In this document: piece after piece, positions 41,303 through 49,638 of the stretch
Numbering within the stretch: the stretch's first letter is position 1
Layout of the letters: each line of letters opens with the position of its first letter
Assembly (NCBI GenBank): GCA_963798705.1
Contig: CAWCTW010000005.1
Coordinates: 1,240,001-1,304,000 of the forward strand
DNA from: AC-56 sp963798705
Lineage (GTDB): Bacteria > Actinomycetota > Thermoleophilia > Solirubrobacterales > 70-9
Length of the DNA stretch: 64,000 bases
Direction: 5' to 3'
The notes under the pieces: generated by a model
Databases searched by the model: none
Seen by the model: the letters and a program-made list of their open reading frames with translations, nothing else
Told to the model about the DNA's origin: nothing
Translations under genes and position numbers: made by a program

Positions 41303-43303
41303 TCAGGTTACCGGACCCGCTGGCCTCCAAAGTCCCGGCCCGTGGCGGTCCTCGTGCGTCGCCCAGGCGACCCCGACCGTGGCCGCGGCCAGCACCGTGC
41401 CGATCGCCAGAAGGAGCGCGCCGGAGTCGTTGGCAAGCGTGCCGGCGACGGTCGCGCCCACTGCGCCCACGAAGCCCGCCCAAGCGGCCTGGCGGGCGCC
41501 GAACCAGGCACGGATGCGCCGCCACTGCGCCACCCCGGCGACGATGAGCGCGATCACGATCCACAGGATCGCCGAGCTCGCATAGCGGCTGAAGCTGTGC
41601 GCCGACAACTCGAGCCGCCGCTGGAACACCTGGCCCAGATCGCCCAGCCCGCCCGCGCGCAGGACGGTCCTGGTCAGATGGGCGTTGCCGCCCAGTGCCA
41701 GATCGACACAGACCAGCACCGCCAGGGCTGCGAGCGGCGCGAGAATCACCCAGATCCAGCGCCTCCGTCGGGCGCCCACGCAGACGCCGATCGCGATCGC
41801 CGCCCCGAAGGAGATCCCGATCGCCGCGCCGACGTCGGCGCCGAAGCGGCCGGGCGCGAAGACCGCGATCGCGGCGAGCCCCGTGAGCGCGAACGCCATG
41901 GCAGCCAGCCTCCTGGATGCACGCGGAGCCCAGCCCGCCAGTGCCGCGCCGGTCGCGATCGGGACAAGCGCAGCGAAGGTGGCCTCGAGCTCGTTGCCGA
42001 TGCCGTAGAAGCGCACGCCGCCGGCCGGGTTCGGCCCGATCAGCGACAGCTCGGTCAGCTCGGAGCCGGCGACGACGTCCGCCCCGTAGGCGATCACCGA
42101 CACCGCGGCGGCGACCGCCAAACCTCGCATGCCGGGGGCGAGCCACAGGGTGAGCGCCGCCAGAACCGGGCAGCCGATCCCGACGATCAGGCGCTCGGCG
42201 AGCTCGCTTGGCTCAAGCGCGGCGCAGACGAACAGGACCGCCGGCACCAGCGCCAGAGTCGCGGCAAGGACGGTGAGCCCGACGCGCAGGCCGTCGCGGC
42301 GAAACGCAGCTCCGGCCAGCGCCGTGAGCAGGACCCAGGCCAGCACGCTGAGCCCGATCACCGGTGCCCGGCGCGGCCCGATCACGGCCAGCCGATCCTG
42401 AAGCTCCTGAACGTGGGCAGCGTCGGCCCCCCCGTCGGTGCGGATTGGCTCACCGGTCATCTCGCTCGGCACCGGGATCCCCAGCCGCCCGAGGACACTC
42501 GGCGCCAGGTCGGTGGAGGCGACGTACCCGCGCATCCTGGTCGAGTCCGAGGTCAGCGTCCCGTCGAATCCACGCCCCGCGATCCCGAGGGCGAGCCCGT
42601 GATTGGAAGCCGGGGGCGGACGTTCGATCGCGAGCAGGAGATCGTCGCCGCTCAGCCCGGCGGCCAGGGTGCGGACGTCCCGCAGGCTTGCGGAGACGAC
42701 GGCCACGCTCGGGCAGCCGCGGGCATCGCAGGGCGAAGCCACCAGCGACCCGCGCTCGTCCGCCAGCATCGTCGCCGCCGTGCCCGTCCCCCCGGACACA
42801 TGGGCCCGGACACCGGCGTCGTCGAGGGCGCCGCCCAGCAGGCCGGGGACGACGTCGGCGGGGGCCGAGTCGGCGCGCTCGCGAATCTCTCGCCACGTCC
42901 CCGGCACCACCCGGACCGGCTTGCCACCGGCCACCGTCTCGAGCTCGAGCGACGGCAGCGGGCGGTCGTAGAGGGAATCCGGGATCCGCGCCCCCTGGCT
43001 CACGTCGAGATAGGTCTGGCCGGCGGGGACCTCTCCGATCCCGGCGGAGACGATGCCGACTCCCATCCCGGGAGCCCTGCCGAGCTCCCCAACCGAAGTG
43101 CCGCCGGGCACCACCGCGATGGTGACGTGGGTCGAATCGCCGGCGCCGCCCTCGGGGGCTTCGGACGGCAAGCCGGAGCCAGTTGTGCCGACGCCACGGG
43201 TCGGCTCAATCTGGCGCGGCTTGCCGGGCGATGCCCCCGAGGGCGGCACCCCCGAGAGCAGCGCAGCCGCAAGCACTACCATCGCGGCGGTGCCCGATCG
43301 CAC
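41303..43303 (-). CDS. Large membrane protein with alkaline-phosphatase-superfamily-like N-terminal domain
   Basis: A 666-residue protein from the GTG at 43303; the ATG at 43282 is the alternative. A signal peptide is followed by about 270 extracytoplasmic residues. The segment 'GYVASTDLAPSVLGRLGIPVPSEMTGEPI' looks like the conserved C-terminal part of alkaline-phosphatase/phosphodiesterase folds, but I do not see the usual nucleophile and metal-ligand set, so the domain may be degenerate. From about residue 300 roughly ten transmembrane helices follow. With the GTG start it overlaps the divergent hemQ start by 14 bases. It is upstream of the GT4-flippase gene and may take part in glycolipid or cell-envelope assembly. 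Confidence 0.65.
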   Translation of the reverse strand: MRSGTAAMVVLAAALLSGVPPSGASPGKPRQIEPTRGVGTTGSGLPSEAPEGGAGDSTHVTIAVVPGGTSVGELGRAPGMGVGIVSAGIGEVPAGQTYLDVSQGARIPDSLYDRPLPSLELETVAGGKPVRVVPGTWREIRERADSAPADVVPGLLGGALDDAGVRAHVSGGTGTAATMLADERGSLVASPCDARGCPSVAVVSASLRDVRTLAAGLSGDDLLLAIERPPPASNHGLALGIAGRGFDGTLTSDSTRMRGYVASTDLAPSVLGRLGIPVPSEMTGEPIRTDGGADAAHVQELQDRLAVIGPRRAPVIGLSVLAWVLLTALAGAAFRRDGLRVGLTVLAATLALVPAVLFVCAALEPSELAERLIVGIGCPVLAALTLWLAPGMRGLAVAAAVSVIAYGADVVAGSELTELSLIGPNPAGGVRFYGIGNELEATFAALVPIATGAALAGWAPRASRRLAAMAFALTGLAAIAVFAPGRFGADVGAAIGISFGAAIAIGVCVGARRRRWIWVILAPLAALAVLVCVDLALGGNAHLTRTVLRAGGLGDLGQVFQRRLELSAHSFSRYASSAILWIVIALIVAGVAQWRRIRAWFGARQAAWAGFVGAVGATVAGTLANDSGALLLAIGTVLAAATVGVAWATHEDRHGPGLWRPAGPVT

Positions 43304-43991
43304 TTTCGCCAAGTTCACGTTCTTCAAGGTCGACCCCGCGTGGCAGCGCCGCGATCTCCAGGAGCGCGCGGAGGATAAACGGGAGTTTCGTGCCGCCTGC
43401 GACGATTTCGCCCAGGATCGCTCCCTGCGCGCCTACTCGACGGTCGGCACCCGCGGGGACACCGACCTCCTGCTGCTCTCGCAGAGCCCCGCGCTCGACG
43501 ACATCCACACCTTCCACGTGGTCCTCGCGCAGAGCGGGCTGGCCAAGCGGATGTCCACCCCCTACTCCTACCTTGCGATGACCAAGCGCTCCCCCTACTC
43601 GGATGCCGAGGCACGCCCCGAGATCTGCACCTCGGAGCGCAGGTACCTGTTCGTGTATCCGTTCGACAAGCGGCGCGAGTGGTATCGGCTGCCTCCCGAC
43701 GAGCGGCAGCGGATCATGAGCGACCACATCGAGGTCGGCCGCCGCTATCCGGAGATCGCAATCAACACCGCGTACTCGTTCGGCCTCGACGACCAGGAGT
43801 TCGTGGTGAGCTTCGAGGGGGACGACCCCGGTCAGTTCCTCGATCTCGTCCAAGAGCTGCGCGGCACGGAGTCGAGCTCCTACACCCTCCGCGACACGCC
43901 CATCTTCACGTGCGTGGCGATGTCGGTCGGCAGGGCACTCGACGCGCTCGACGGCGCCGCGACGGCTCGCGGCGCCCCGGCGCTGGCCTGA
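43290..43991 (+). CDS. hemQ: Coproheme decarboxylase HemQ
   Basis: A 233-residue member of the chlorite-dismutase-like family that converts coproheme III to haem b in the coproporphyrin-dependent route of Gram-positive bacteria. The GTG at 43290 gives the normal family length. The proximal haem ligand is probably His146 in 'RIMSDHIEVGRRY', and Tyr123 in 'VYPFDKRREWY' aligns with the catalytic Tyr of Listeria HemQ, with Phe where that enzyme has Met. The end 'YTLRDTPIFTCVAMSV' is typical. It is followed closely by the ferredoxin reductase gene. Confidence 0.93.
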   Translation: MPDRTFAKFTFFKVDPAWQRRDLQERAEDKREFRAACDDFAQDRSLRAYSTVGTRGDTDLLLLSQSPALDDIHTFHVVLAQSGLAKRMSTPYSYLAMTKRSPYSDAEARPEICTSERRYLFVYPFDKRREWYRLPPDERQRIMSDHIEVGRRYPEIAINTAYSFGLDDQEFVVSFEGDDPGQFLDLVQELRGTESSSYTLRDTPIFTCVAMSVGRALDALDGAATARGAPALA

Positions 43992-44017
43992 GCCCGACCC
44001 CCTAACCTCCCGCCTCC

Positions 44018-45424
44018 ATGAACGACCAGCCAGGCACACTCCGCGTCGCCGTCGTCGGCTCGGGCCCGGCCGGCTTCTACGCCACCGAGCACCTCCTCCG
44101 CAACGAGGAGCACGAGTTCGAGGTCGACGTGTTCGACCGCCTCCCTACGCCGTTCGGCCTCGTCCGTGCGGGCGTGGCACCCGATCACCCGAAGATCAAG
44201 TCCGTGATCCGCGTCTACGAGAAGACCGCGGCGCGGGACGGATTTCGGTTCTTCGGCAACGTCGAGGTGGGGCGCGACGTGAGCGCCCCCGAGCTCGCCG
44301 CGCACTACAACGCGGTCGTCTACGCGTACGGCGCGCCCACCGACCGGCACCTCGGAATCCCCGGCGAGGACCTTCCCGGCAGCCACGCCGCCACCGAGTT
44401 CGTCGCCTGGTACAACGCGCACCCGGACTTCGCCGACCGCGAGTTCGACCTCTCCTGCGAGCGGGCGGTGGTGATCGGCAACGGCAACGTAGCGACCGAC
44501 GTCGCGCGGATGCTCGGACTGAACCGCTCGGAGCTCGAGGCCACCGACACCGCGGACCACGCGATCGAGGCGCTCGCGGAGAACGGCATCAAGGAGATCC
44601 TCGTCCTCGGGCGCCGCGGGCCGGCGCAGGCCGCGTTCACCAACCCCGAGCTGCGCGAGCTGGGTGAGATGGTCGACGCCGACATCGACGTCGACCCGGC
44701 CGAGGTGGAGCTCGACGACCTCAGCCGCGAGTACCTCGAGTCCGAGGAGGCGGACATCACGACGCGCAAGAACATCGAGATCTTCACCGAGTTCGCAGCC
44801 AGGAAGCCCGAGGGCAAGCCGCGACGCATCGTGCTGCGGTTCCTCCGCTCCCCCGTCGAGCTCCAGGGAGACGGCAGGGTCGAGAGGATCGTCGTCGCTC
44901 GCAACGAGCTCCATCGCGACGAGAGCGGGGCGATCCGCCCGCGCGATACGGGCGAGCGCGAGACGATCGAGTGCGGCATCGTCTTCCGCTCCATCGGCTA
45001 CAAGGGCATCGGGCTCGACGGCGTTCCCTTCGACGACCGCCGCGGGGTGATCCCGAACGAGGGCGGCCGCGTCCTCGATGCCCAGTCGGGGCAGCCCGCT
45101 CCCGGGCAGTACGCGGTCGGCTGGATCAAGCGTGGCCCGTCGGGTGTCATCGGAACCAACAAGAAGGACGCCCAGGAGACCGTCGACCACCTCGTGGAGG
45201 ATGCGGCGGCGGAGCGCCTCCCGGCGCCGGCGGCCGCAGCCGACCGCACGGCGATCGCGGAGCTCCTCTCCGAGCGCGCTCCCCATCACGTGACCTTCGA
45301 GGGCTGGCAGGGGATCGACGCCGCCGAGCAGGAGCGCGGCAGACCACTGGGGCGCCCTCGCGTCAAGTTCATCCGGGTCGACGAGATGCTCGAGGCCGCG
45401 CGCGGCGCGCCGGTCTCCGGCTAG
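44018..45424 (+). CDS. fprA: NADPH-ferredoxin reductase (adrenodoxin reductase type)
   Basis: A 468-residue flavoenzyme that passes electrons from NADPH to ferredoxin. The FAD site is 'VAVVGSGPAGFYATEHLL'. 'PTPFGLVRAGVAPDHPKIKSV' is the strictly conserved family signature. The NADPH domain contains 'AVVIGNGNVATDVARML', and the second FAD contact is 'GWIKRGPSGVIGTNKKDAQETV'. It starts 26 bases after hemQ. It may supply reducing power to P450s or to Fe-S and haem metabolism encoded nearby. Confidence 0.94.
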   Translation: MNDQPGTLRVAVVGSGPAGFYATEHLLRNEEHEFEVDVFDRLPTPFGLVRAGVAPDHPKIKSVIRVYEKTAARDGFRFFGNVEVGRDVSAPELAAHYNAVVYAYGAPTDRHLGIPGEDLPGSHAATEFVAWYNAHPDFADREFDLSCERAVVIGNGNVATDVARMLGLNRSELEATDTADHAIEALAENGIKEILVLGRRGPAQAAFTNPELRELGEMVDADIDVDPAEVELDDLSREYLESEEADITTRKNIEIFTEFAARKPEGKPRRIVLRFLRSPVELQGDGRVERIVVARNELHRDESGAIRPRDTGERETIECGIVFRSIGYKGIGLDGVPFDDRRGVIPNEGGRVLDAQSGQPAPGQYAVGWIKRGPSGVIGTNKKDAQETVDHLVEDAAAERLPAPAAAADRTAIAELLSERAPHHVTFEGWQGIDAAEQERGRPLGRPRVKFIRVDEMLEAARGAPVSG

Positions 45425-45428
45425 GCGG

Positions 45429-45671
45429 ATGGCGGACCTCGCCGAGATCGAGCGCCTGATCGCCGCCGCCCTGCCCGGCGCCGAGGTCGAGGTGGTCGAC
45501 GAGACGGGTGGCGGCGACCACCTGCGGGCGATCGTCCGGGCGCCCCAATTCGAGGGCAGGAGCCGCATCGACCAGCACCGGATGGTGCGCGCGGCGGTTC
45601 AGCAGCGCATGGACGACGGCTCGATCCACGCCCTGTCGATCCAGACGAGGCCGGCGGACGCCTCCGCTTAG
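45429..45671 (+). CDS. BolA-family protein
   Basis: An 80-residue protein with the BolA fold: 'IERLIAAALPGAEVEVVDETGGGDHLRAIVRAPQFEGRSRIDQHRMVRAAVQQRMDDGSIHALSIQTRP'-type pattern, including the invariant His of the 'RIDQHR' segment. BolA proteins bind a shared [2Fe-2S] cluster with CGFS glutaredoxins, and one of these is the next gene, 47 bases away. It starts 4 bases after fprA. The likely role is Fe-S cluster trafficking or iron sensing. Confidence 0.88.
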   Translation: MADLAEIERLIAAALPGAEVEVVDETGGGDHLRAIVRAPQFEGRSRIDQHRMVRAAVQQRMDDGSIHALSIQTRPADASA

Positions 45672-45718
45672 TGTCCCGGCCCGCCGGGTCGCGTCCTTCG
45701 AGTCGCTAAGGTGGGTTC

Positions 45719-46126
45719 ATGGCTGCGAGCCCGGAGCTCAAGCAGAAGGTCGAGGAGGTCCTGCGGGAGAACCGCGTCCTCCTCTTCATGAAGGGCACGC
45801 CCGACACGCCGCGGTGTGGCTTCTCGATGCGAGTGGTGGGCGTCCTGGAGCAGATGGGAACCGAGTACGGGGCGATCGACGTCCTTCCCATCCTGGATCC
45901 GCTGCGCGAGGTGACCGGCGAGATCTCCGACTGGCGCACCTTCCCGCAGCTCTACGTCAACGGTGAGCTGGTGGGCGGCGCCGACATCGTCGAGGAGATG
46001 GCGGAGAGCGGCGAGCTGGCGGAGCTGCTCGGAGTCGAGCAGCCGGATGCGCCTGCCGCCGGCGCCCAGCCGCAGCAGCCGGCGGACCCGCAACAGAGCC
46101 CGCCGCTCCAGGTCGACGGCAACTAG
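45719..46126 (+). CDS. grxD: Monothiol CGFS glutaredoxin (Grx4 family)
   Basis: A 135-residue protein whose active site is CGFS at residues 33-36, after 'LLFMKGTPDTPR'. 'WRTFPQLYVNGELVGGADIVEEM' is the glutathione-binding TFPQ/GG-x-D part. These proteins carry [2Fe-2S] clusters and pair with BolA, encoded just upstream. The C-terminal 25 residues are a Pro/Gln/Ala tail not found in E. coli GrxD. Glutathione is not normal for actinobacteria, so the cluster may be held with another thiol; that is inference. Confidence 0.92.
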   Translation: MAASPELKQKVEEVLRENRVLLFMKGTPDTPRCGFSMRVVGVLEQMGTEYGAIDVLPILDPLREVTGEISDWRTFPQLYVNGELVGGADIVEEMAESGELAELLGVEQPDAPAAGAQPQQPADPQQSPPLQVDGN

Positions 46127-46244
46127 CTCGAGGCTCGTGCCCCGAGCGCCGGCGCTTGGGCCTGCCGGCCCATGTCCTCGGTTGCCAGGGCCGGGCACTG
46201 GCCGGAGGCCGTGACAGCGGTACTGCTAACACCTTCCTCACAGT

Positions 46245-46387
46245 TTGCTAGCCTCTCGCGACCGCTGAACACCCGCCTCACATAGAGGCGGGTAGCGGGG
46301 GACCCATTCGTTTGGGGCGAATCGCGGCACGGTCGCCGTGTAGCGCCAGCTCTTCGGCGCGAGCCCGTCAGCTAACCCCGTAAGCAA
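46245..46387 (+). promoter_or_regulatory. c-di-AMP riboswitch (ydaO/yuaA class)
   Basis: The conserved sequence of the ydaO aptamer is present in order: CGCTGAAC (46263-46270), a perfect 9-bp hairpin 46271-46279/46285-46293, then TAGCGGGGGACCC (46293-46305), TTGGGGCGAATC (46312-46323), GCGAGCCCGTCAGCTAACCCCGT (46359-46381). A short P1 can pair TTGCT (46245-46249) with AGCAA (46383-46387). It sits directly in front of the Rpf-like gene, whose GTG is at 46405. In Streptomyces the same class controls rpfA and other cell-wall hydrolases, normally switching expression off at high c-di-AMP. Confidence 0.92.
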
Positions 46388-46404
46388 CGAAAGAGCGTTT
46401 AACC

Positions 46405-46833
46405 GTGAATTTCTCACCGGGCGCATCGGCGCCCAAGCTCAAGACGATCCTGGTGCTGATGGCCGCGGTGGCCGCGCTGACCGTAACCGTCGTCTCGACC
46501 GCCGCCCCGGCGGGCGCCTCCAGTGGAGGCACCTCGGTGAGCGGCAGCAGCGACTCCGGCGGCGGCAAGTACAAGCGGCTGTGGCACAGGACCTCCCGGC
46601 ACAACAAGCGCTGGGCCCGGCACACGGCGAAGTGCGAGTCCGGGAAGGACCCGAAGGCGATCGGCGGCGGCGGCAAGTACCGCGGTGCCTTCCAGTTCAT
46701 GAAGACGACCTGGCATCACGCTCCGAAGTCGCCCGGCGGCGACCCGATCAGGTACGCGTTCAGGACGCAGGCCGTCGTCGCTGTCGCCCTGAAGAAGAAG
46801 CAGGGCACCGGCGCCTGGCCGAACTGCGGCTAG
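46405..46833 (+). CDS. Secreted resuscitation-promoting-factor-like (transglycosylase-like) protein
   Basis: A 142-residue exported protein starting at GTG 46405. Residues 1-38 are a signal peptide ending Ala-Gly-Ala-Ser. After a Ser/Gly linker and a basic segment 'KYKRLWHRTSRHNKRWARH' comes a compact Rpf-type lysozyme fold: Cys77-Glu78-Ser-Gly with Glu78 as probable catalytic acid, 'YRGAFQFMKTTW' and the ending 'KKKQGTGAWPNCG'. Such proteins cleave peptidoglycan and promote regrowth of dormant actinobacteria. Two Cys (77, 141) match the conserved disulfide. Control by c-di-AMP is predicted from its leader. Confidence 0.9.
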   Translation: MNFSPGASAPKLKTILVLMAAVAALTVTVVSTAAPAGASSGGTSVSGSSDSGGGKYKRLWHRTSRHNKRWARHTAKCESGKDPKAIGGGGKYRGAFQFMKTTWHHAPKSPGGDPIRYAFRTQAVVAVALKKKQGTGAWPNCG

Positions 46834-46911
46834 GTTCGGGGACCGACCGCTGCGGCTAAGAGGACCACGCGTCCGCGTCCGCCCGACGCCCGGCCCGTTG
46901 CAGCCAGACGG

Positions 46912-47283
46912 CTAGACCGCCGCCTGCTCGGCGGCGTCCTCGCGAACCTGGAACGAGGAGCCGCAGCCGCAGGCCGCGACGACGTTCGGGTTGTTGACCA
47001 CGAACCCGGCGCCCTGGAGGCCGTCGACGTAGTCGACCTGCGAGCCGAACACGAACTGCATGCTCACCTTGTCGACCACGACCGCGACGCCCTGGTGCTC
47101 GAAGACGTGGTCGTCGGACTTCGGCTGATCGAGGGCGAGCGAGTACTGGAAGCCTGAGCAGCCCCCGCCACGTACCGCGACCCGCAGCGCCTGCTCGGAG
47201 GTGTCGCCACCGGAGCCGATCAGGTCCTTGATCTTGCCCGCGGCCTTGTCGGTCAGCTGAACTGCTGTCTCGGGAGTATCCAT
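46912..47283 (-). CDS. erpA: A-type Fe-S cluster carrier (ErpA/SufA)
   Basis: A 123-residue HesB/IscA-family protein. The three cluster ligands are Cys42 ('GGGCSGFQY'), Cys105 and Cys107 ('AACGCGSSF'). I use the ATG at 47283; a TTG at 47304 would add seven residues. It hands Fe-S clusters to target enzymes. It is downstream of a glutaredoxin-like gene on the same strand, and convergent with the Rpf-like gene. Confidence 0.93.
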   Translation of the reverse strand: MDTPETAVQLTDKAAGKIKDLIGSGGDTSEQALRVAVRGGGCSGFQYSLALDQPKSDDHVFEHQGVAVVVDKVSMQFVFGSQVDYVDGLQGAGFVVNNPNVVAACGCGSSFQVREDAAEQAAV

Positions 47284-47306
47284 CGCTTCAGATTGTATAG
47301 GCAAGG

Positions 47307-47621
47307 TCAGTCCTTGTCCTGCCGGTACTTCCAGTCGAGGTATTCGAGGATGCGCTTGGAGTCGTGGATGACCTCGTCACCGTCCACGAGGACCGGGACC
47401 CGGCGCTGCCGAGTGAGCTCCTCGATCTCGGGACGGGTGCTTCGGCGATACGGTACCCGCTCGGTTCGGTGGTCCAGCTCGAGCTTGGAGAGGCGGCGCG
47501 CCACCCCCCCGCACGGACAGAGCACGTTGGTAGGGGTGGGGCAGCGGTACAGGACCAGCTTGGAAGCGCCGTCACGCGAGTCGTGGCGAGCCTCGCCGGC
47601 CCGTGGCTCACGCTTGCTCAT
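47307..47621 (-). CDS. Glutaredoxin/GST N-terminal-domain-like protein
   Basis: A 104-residue thioredoxin-fold protein. 'KLVLYRCPTPTNVLCPCGGVARRL' carries a CPxP start and a CPC close to it, more cysteines than a normal glutaredoxin. 'RRVPVLVDGDEVIHDSKRILEYLDWKY' is the GST-N/Grx cis-Pro and helix end. The ATG at 47621 overlaps the stop of the upstream SDR gene by 4 bases. erpA follows at 23 bases. A thiol-transfer or cluster-linked role is plausible but not demonstrated by sequence. Confidence 0.75.
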   Translation of the reverse strand: MSKREPRAGEARHDSRDGASKLVLYRCPTPTNVLCPCGGVARRLSKLELDHRTERVPYRRSTRPEIEELTRQRRVPVLVDGDEVIHDSKRILEYLDWKYRQDKD

Positions 47622-48676
47622 CGCCCGAGCACCCGCTGCCCCAGCCTCATGAACGGAGCCACCGCGCCGAGTGCGATCTCCGGCGGTGTACGACCGGTCC
47701 GGACCCGGTCGCCGAGCTCGGCCATCTGCCACTGGACGGCGTCCTCGAGCGTCTCCTCGTGGGGCCGGGGGTGAAAACCCAGGTCCTTGCGGGCCTTGGC
47801 GTTGCGGTAGGTCCACCAGCAGCCGGCGGACTTGACCTCGTCGGGGGAGATCGGCAGTGGAATCCCGGCTCGGGCGATGAGCTCGACGGCGAGCAGCGTC
47901 GGCGAGCCCGGCAGCTTCACCGGAGCCTGGTCGCGTCCAGACAGGCGCGCCATGTCGGCGAAGAGGCGGTCGAAGGTGAAGTTGCGCGCCGCGAGGATGT
48001 ATCTCTCCCCCGGCTCCCCCTTCTCGTCGGCCAGCACGTGGCCGGTGGCGACGTCGCGCACGTCGACGATGTTGAGGCCGCCGTCGACGTAGGCCGGGAT
48101 TCGGCCGAGGAGGAAGCGCCTCACGAGCTCCATCGAAGAGCCTCTGGGATCGTCCGGTCCAAGCACGAACGACGGGTTGACGATCACCACCGGCAGCCCG
48201 TGGGCCGCGAGGCGCAGCGCCTCCACCTCGGCCTCGTGCTTGGAGTTGACGTAGGCGATGCCGAGCGATCCGGCCCGAAACGGCTGCGTCTCGTCGGCGG
48301 TGCTGCGTGGCTTCGCCGGGCCGATCGCGGCCACCGAGGAGGTGAACACCACCCTCTCCACGCTCTCCTTGAGGCTTTCCTCGAGCACGATCCGGGTTCC
48401 CTTGACGTTCAGGTCGAAGACCTTCTGGCCGTGCCTGGGCAGCATCGAGGTGGTGCCGGCGATGTGGAACACCCGATCCACACCCTTCATCGCTCGGCTC
48501 ACGGCCCGGCGGTCCATCACGTCTCCGCCGACGCGCTCCAGGTCGATGTCGGCGAGATGGTCGATGCTCGAGCCCCTCCTCACCAGCAGCCGCAGGTCGT
48601 CCCCCCTTTTCGCGAGCGCGCGCACGACGTGCGAGCCGACGAACCCGCTCCCGCCTGTGACCAGCGTCTTGCCCAC
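47618..48676 (-). CDS. NAD(P)-dependent epimerase/reductase (extended SDR, HpnA-like)
   Basis: A 352-residue extended short-chain dehydrogenase. The dinucleotide motif is 'LVTGGSGFVGSHVVRAL' right after the GTG at 48676, and the catalytic YxxxK is 'YVNSKHEAE' with Ser in 'VVFTSSVAAIG'. I reject an upstream start at 48775 because it would run into the divergent DegV gene. The family includes dihydroflavonol-reductase-like and hopanoid-associated sugar epimerases (HpnA). The substrate is unknown. It is the first gene of an operon with the glutaredoxin-like gene and probably erpA. Confidence 0.85.
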   Translation of the reverse strand: MGKTLVTGGSGFVGSHVVRALAKRGDDLRLLVRRGSSIDHLADIDLERVGGDVMDRRAVSRAMKGVDRVFHIAGTTSMLPRHGQKVFDLNVKGTRIVLEESLKESVERVVFTSSVAAIGPAKPRSTADETQPFRAGSLGIAYVNSKHEAEVEALRLAAHGLPVVIVNPSFVLGPDDPRGSSMELVRRFLLGRIPAYVDGGLNIVDVRDVATGHVLADEKGEPGERYILAARNFTFDRLFADMARLSGRDQAPVKLPGSPTLLAVELIARAGIPLPISPDEVKSAGCWWTYRNAKARKDLGFHPRPHEETLEDAVQWQMAELGDRVRTGRTPPEIALGAVAPFMRLGQRVLGR

Positions 48677-48743
48677 GGCCGGATGGTACGCGGCGGGTTG
48701 TGCCTGGGGAGGGACGTTCGCACCGAAGTGATAGAACCGCCGG

Positions 48744-49628
48744 GTGCCCGCCGACGCGAAGACCGCGATCGTCACGGATACGACGGCCTATCTCCCCGAG
48801 CAGCTGATCGCGAAGCACCAGATCAAGCGGGTGAGCCTGTACGTGTCCCTCGACGGCGAAGAGCGGCCCGAGATCGAGATCGCGGGTGACCAGTACACGG
48901 AGTTCTTCGAGCGCCTCAGGCACAGCTCGGAGGGGGCCACCACGTCTCAGCCGTCGGTCGGCGACTTCTGCGCCGTCTACGAGCCCCTGCTCGCCGAGGG
49001 CAGTGACGTCGTCTCGATTCACCTCTCCGCCGGGATCTCGGGCACCTACAAGTCGGCCTCCCAGGCGAAGCAGCGCCTGGTGGACCAGGCCCACGGCGGC
49101 GAGCGCGTTCATGTCTATGACAGCCGCTCCGCCTGCGGGGGCCAGGCGCTCGTCGTCCTCGCGGCCGCAGGCGCCGCGGCGAGGGGCGCCGACGGCGCGG
49201 AGACGCTCGCCGCGGCCGAGCGCTGTCGTGACGAGCTCGCGATGTGGTTTGCGATCGACACCCTGGAGTACCTGCGGAAGGGCGGCCGGATCGGCGCCGC
49301 GCAGGCGTGGCTGGGATCGGCGCTCCAGATCAAGCCGATCCTGACCCTCGGCGAGGAGATAACTCCGGTCGAGCGCGTCCGGACACGACGTCGGGCCTTC
49401 GAGCGCATGGTCGACTACGCGCGCGAGCGCCGTGACGCCGGTGCGGACGCCTGGGTCGTCCAGCACATCCAGGACCCGGACACCGCCCAGCGGCTGGTCG
49501 AGCAGGGCCGCGAGCTCTTCGGCTCCGAGCCCGTGTTCGTCTCGGAGATCGGGCCAGTGATCGGCGCCCACGTCGGCCCGGGGCTGATCGGCACGGGCGG
49601 CGCCCCCAGAGAGCTGCTGGGCTCCTGA
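48744..49628 (+). CDS. DegV-family fatty-acid-binding protein
   Basis: A 294-residue DegV/FakB protein that starts at a GTG. 'AIVTDTTAYLPEQLI' and 'EGATTSQPSVGDF' form the fatty-acid pocket, 'IHLSAGISGTYKSASQA' and 'VYDSRSACGGQALV' are conserved, and 'LEYLRKGGRIGAAQAWLGSALQIKPIL' is the most diagnostic block. FakB-type members present fatty acids to a kinase, FakA. No fakA gene lies in this window. It is divergent from the SDR gene and convergent with the AI-2E-family gene, so it is monocistronic. Confidence 0.9.
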   Translation: MPADAKTAIVTDTTAYLPEQLIAKHQIKRVSLYVSLDGEERPEIEIAGDQYTEFFERLRHSSEGATTSQPSVGDFCAVYEPLLAEGSDVVSIHLSAGISGTYKSASQAKQRLVDQAHGGERVHVYDSRSACGGQALVVLAAAGAAARGADGAETLAAAERCRDELAMWFAIDTLEYLRKGGRIGAAQAWLGSALQIKPILTLGEEITPVERVRTRRRAFERMVDYARERRDAGADAWVVQHIQDPDTAQRLVEQGRELFGSEPVFVSEIGPVIGAHVGPGLIGTGGAPRELLGS

Positions 49629-49638
49629 TAGCCGTCGA

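Noticed and set aside
39527..43378. A 1283-codon open frame on the plus strand opposite the glycosyltransferase-flippase and membrane-protein genes
   Set aside because: It is an antisense shadow typical of very GC-rich DNA: the translation is Arg/Gly/Pro/His-rich with no domain, while both minus-strand genes have clear domains.
47307..49571. Reading the glutaredoxin-like gene as the end of a 754-residue protein
   Set aside because: The upstream two thirds run antisense to DegV and out of frame through the SDR gene; only the last 104 residues have thioredoxin-fold sequence, and an ATG with a 4-base overlap starts it.
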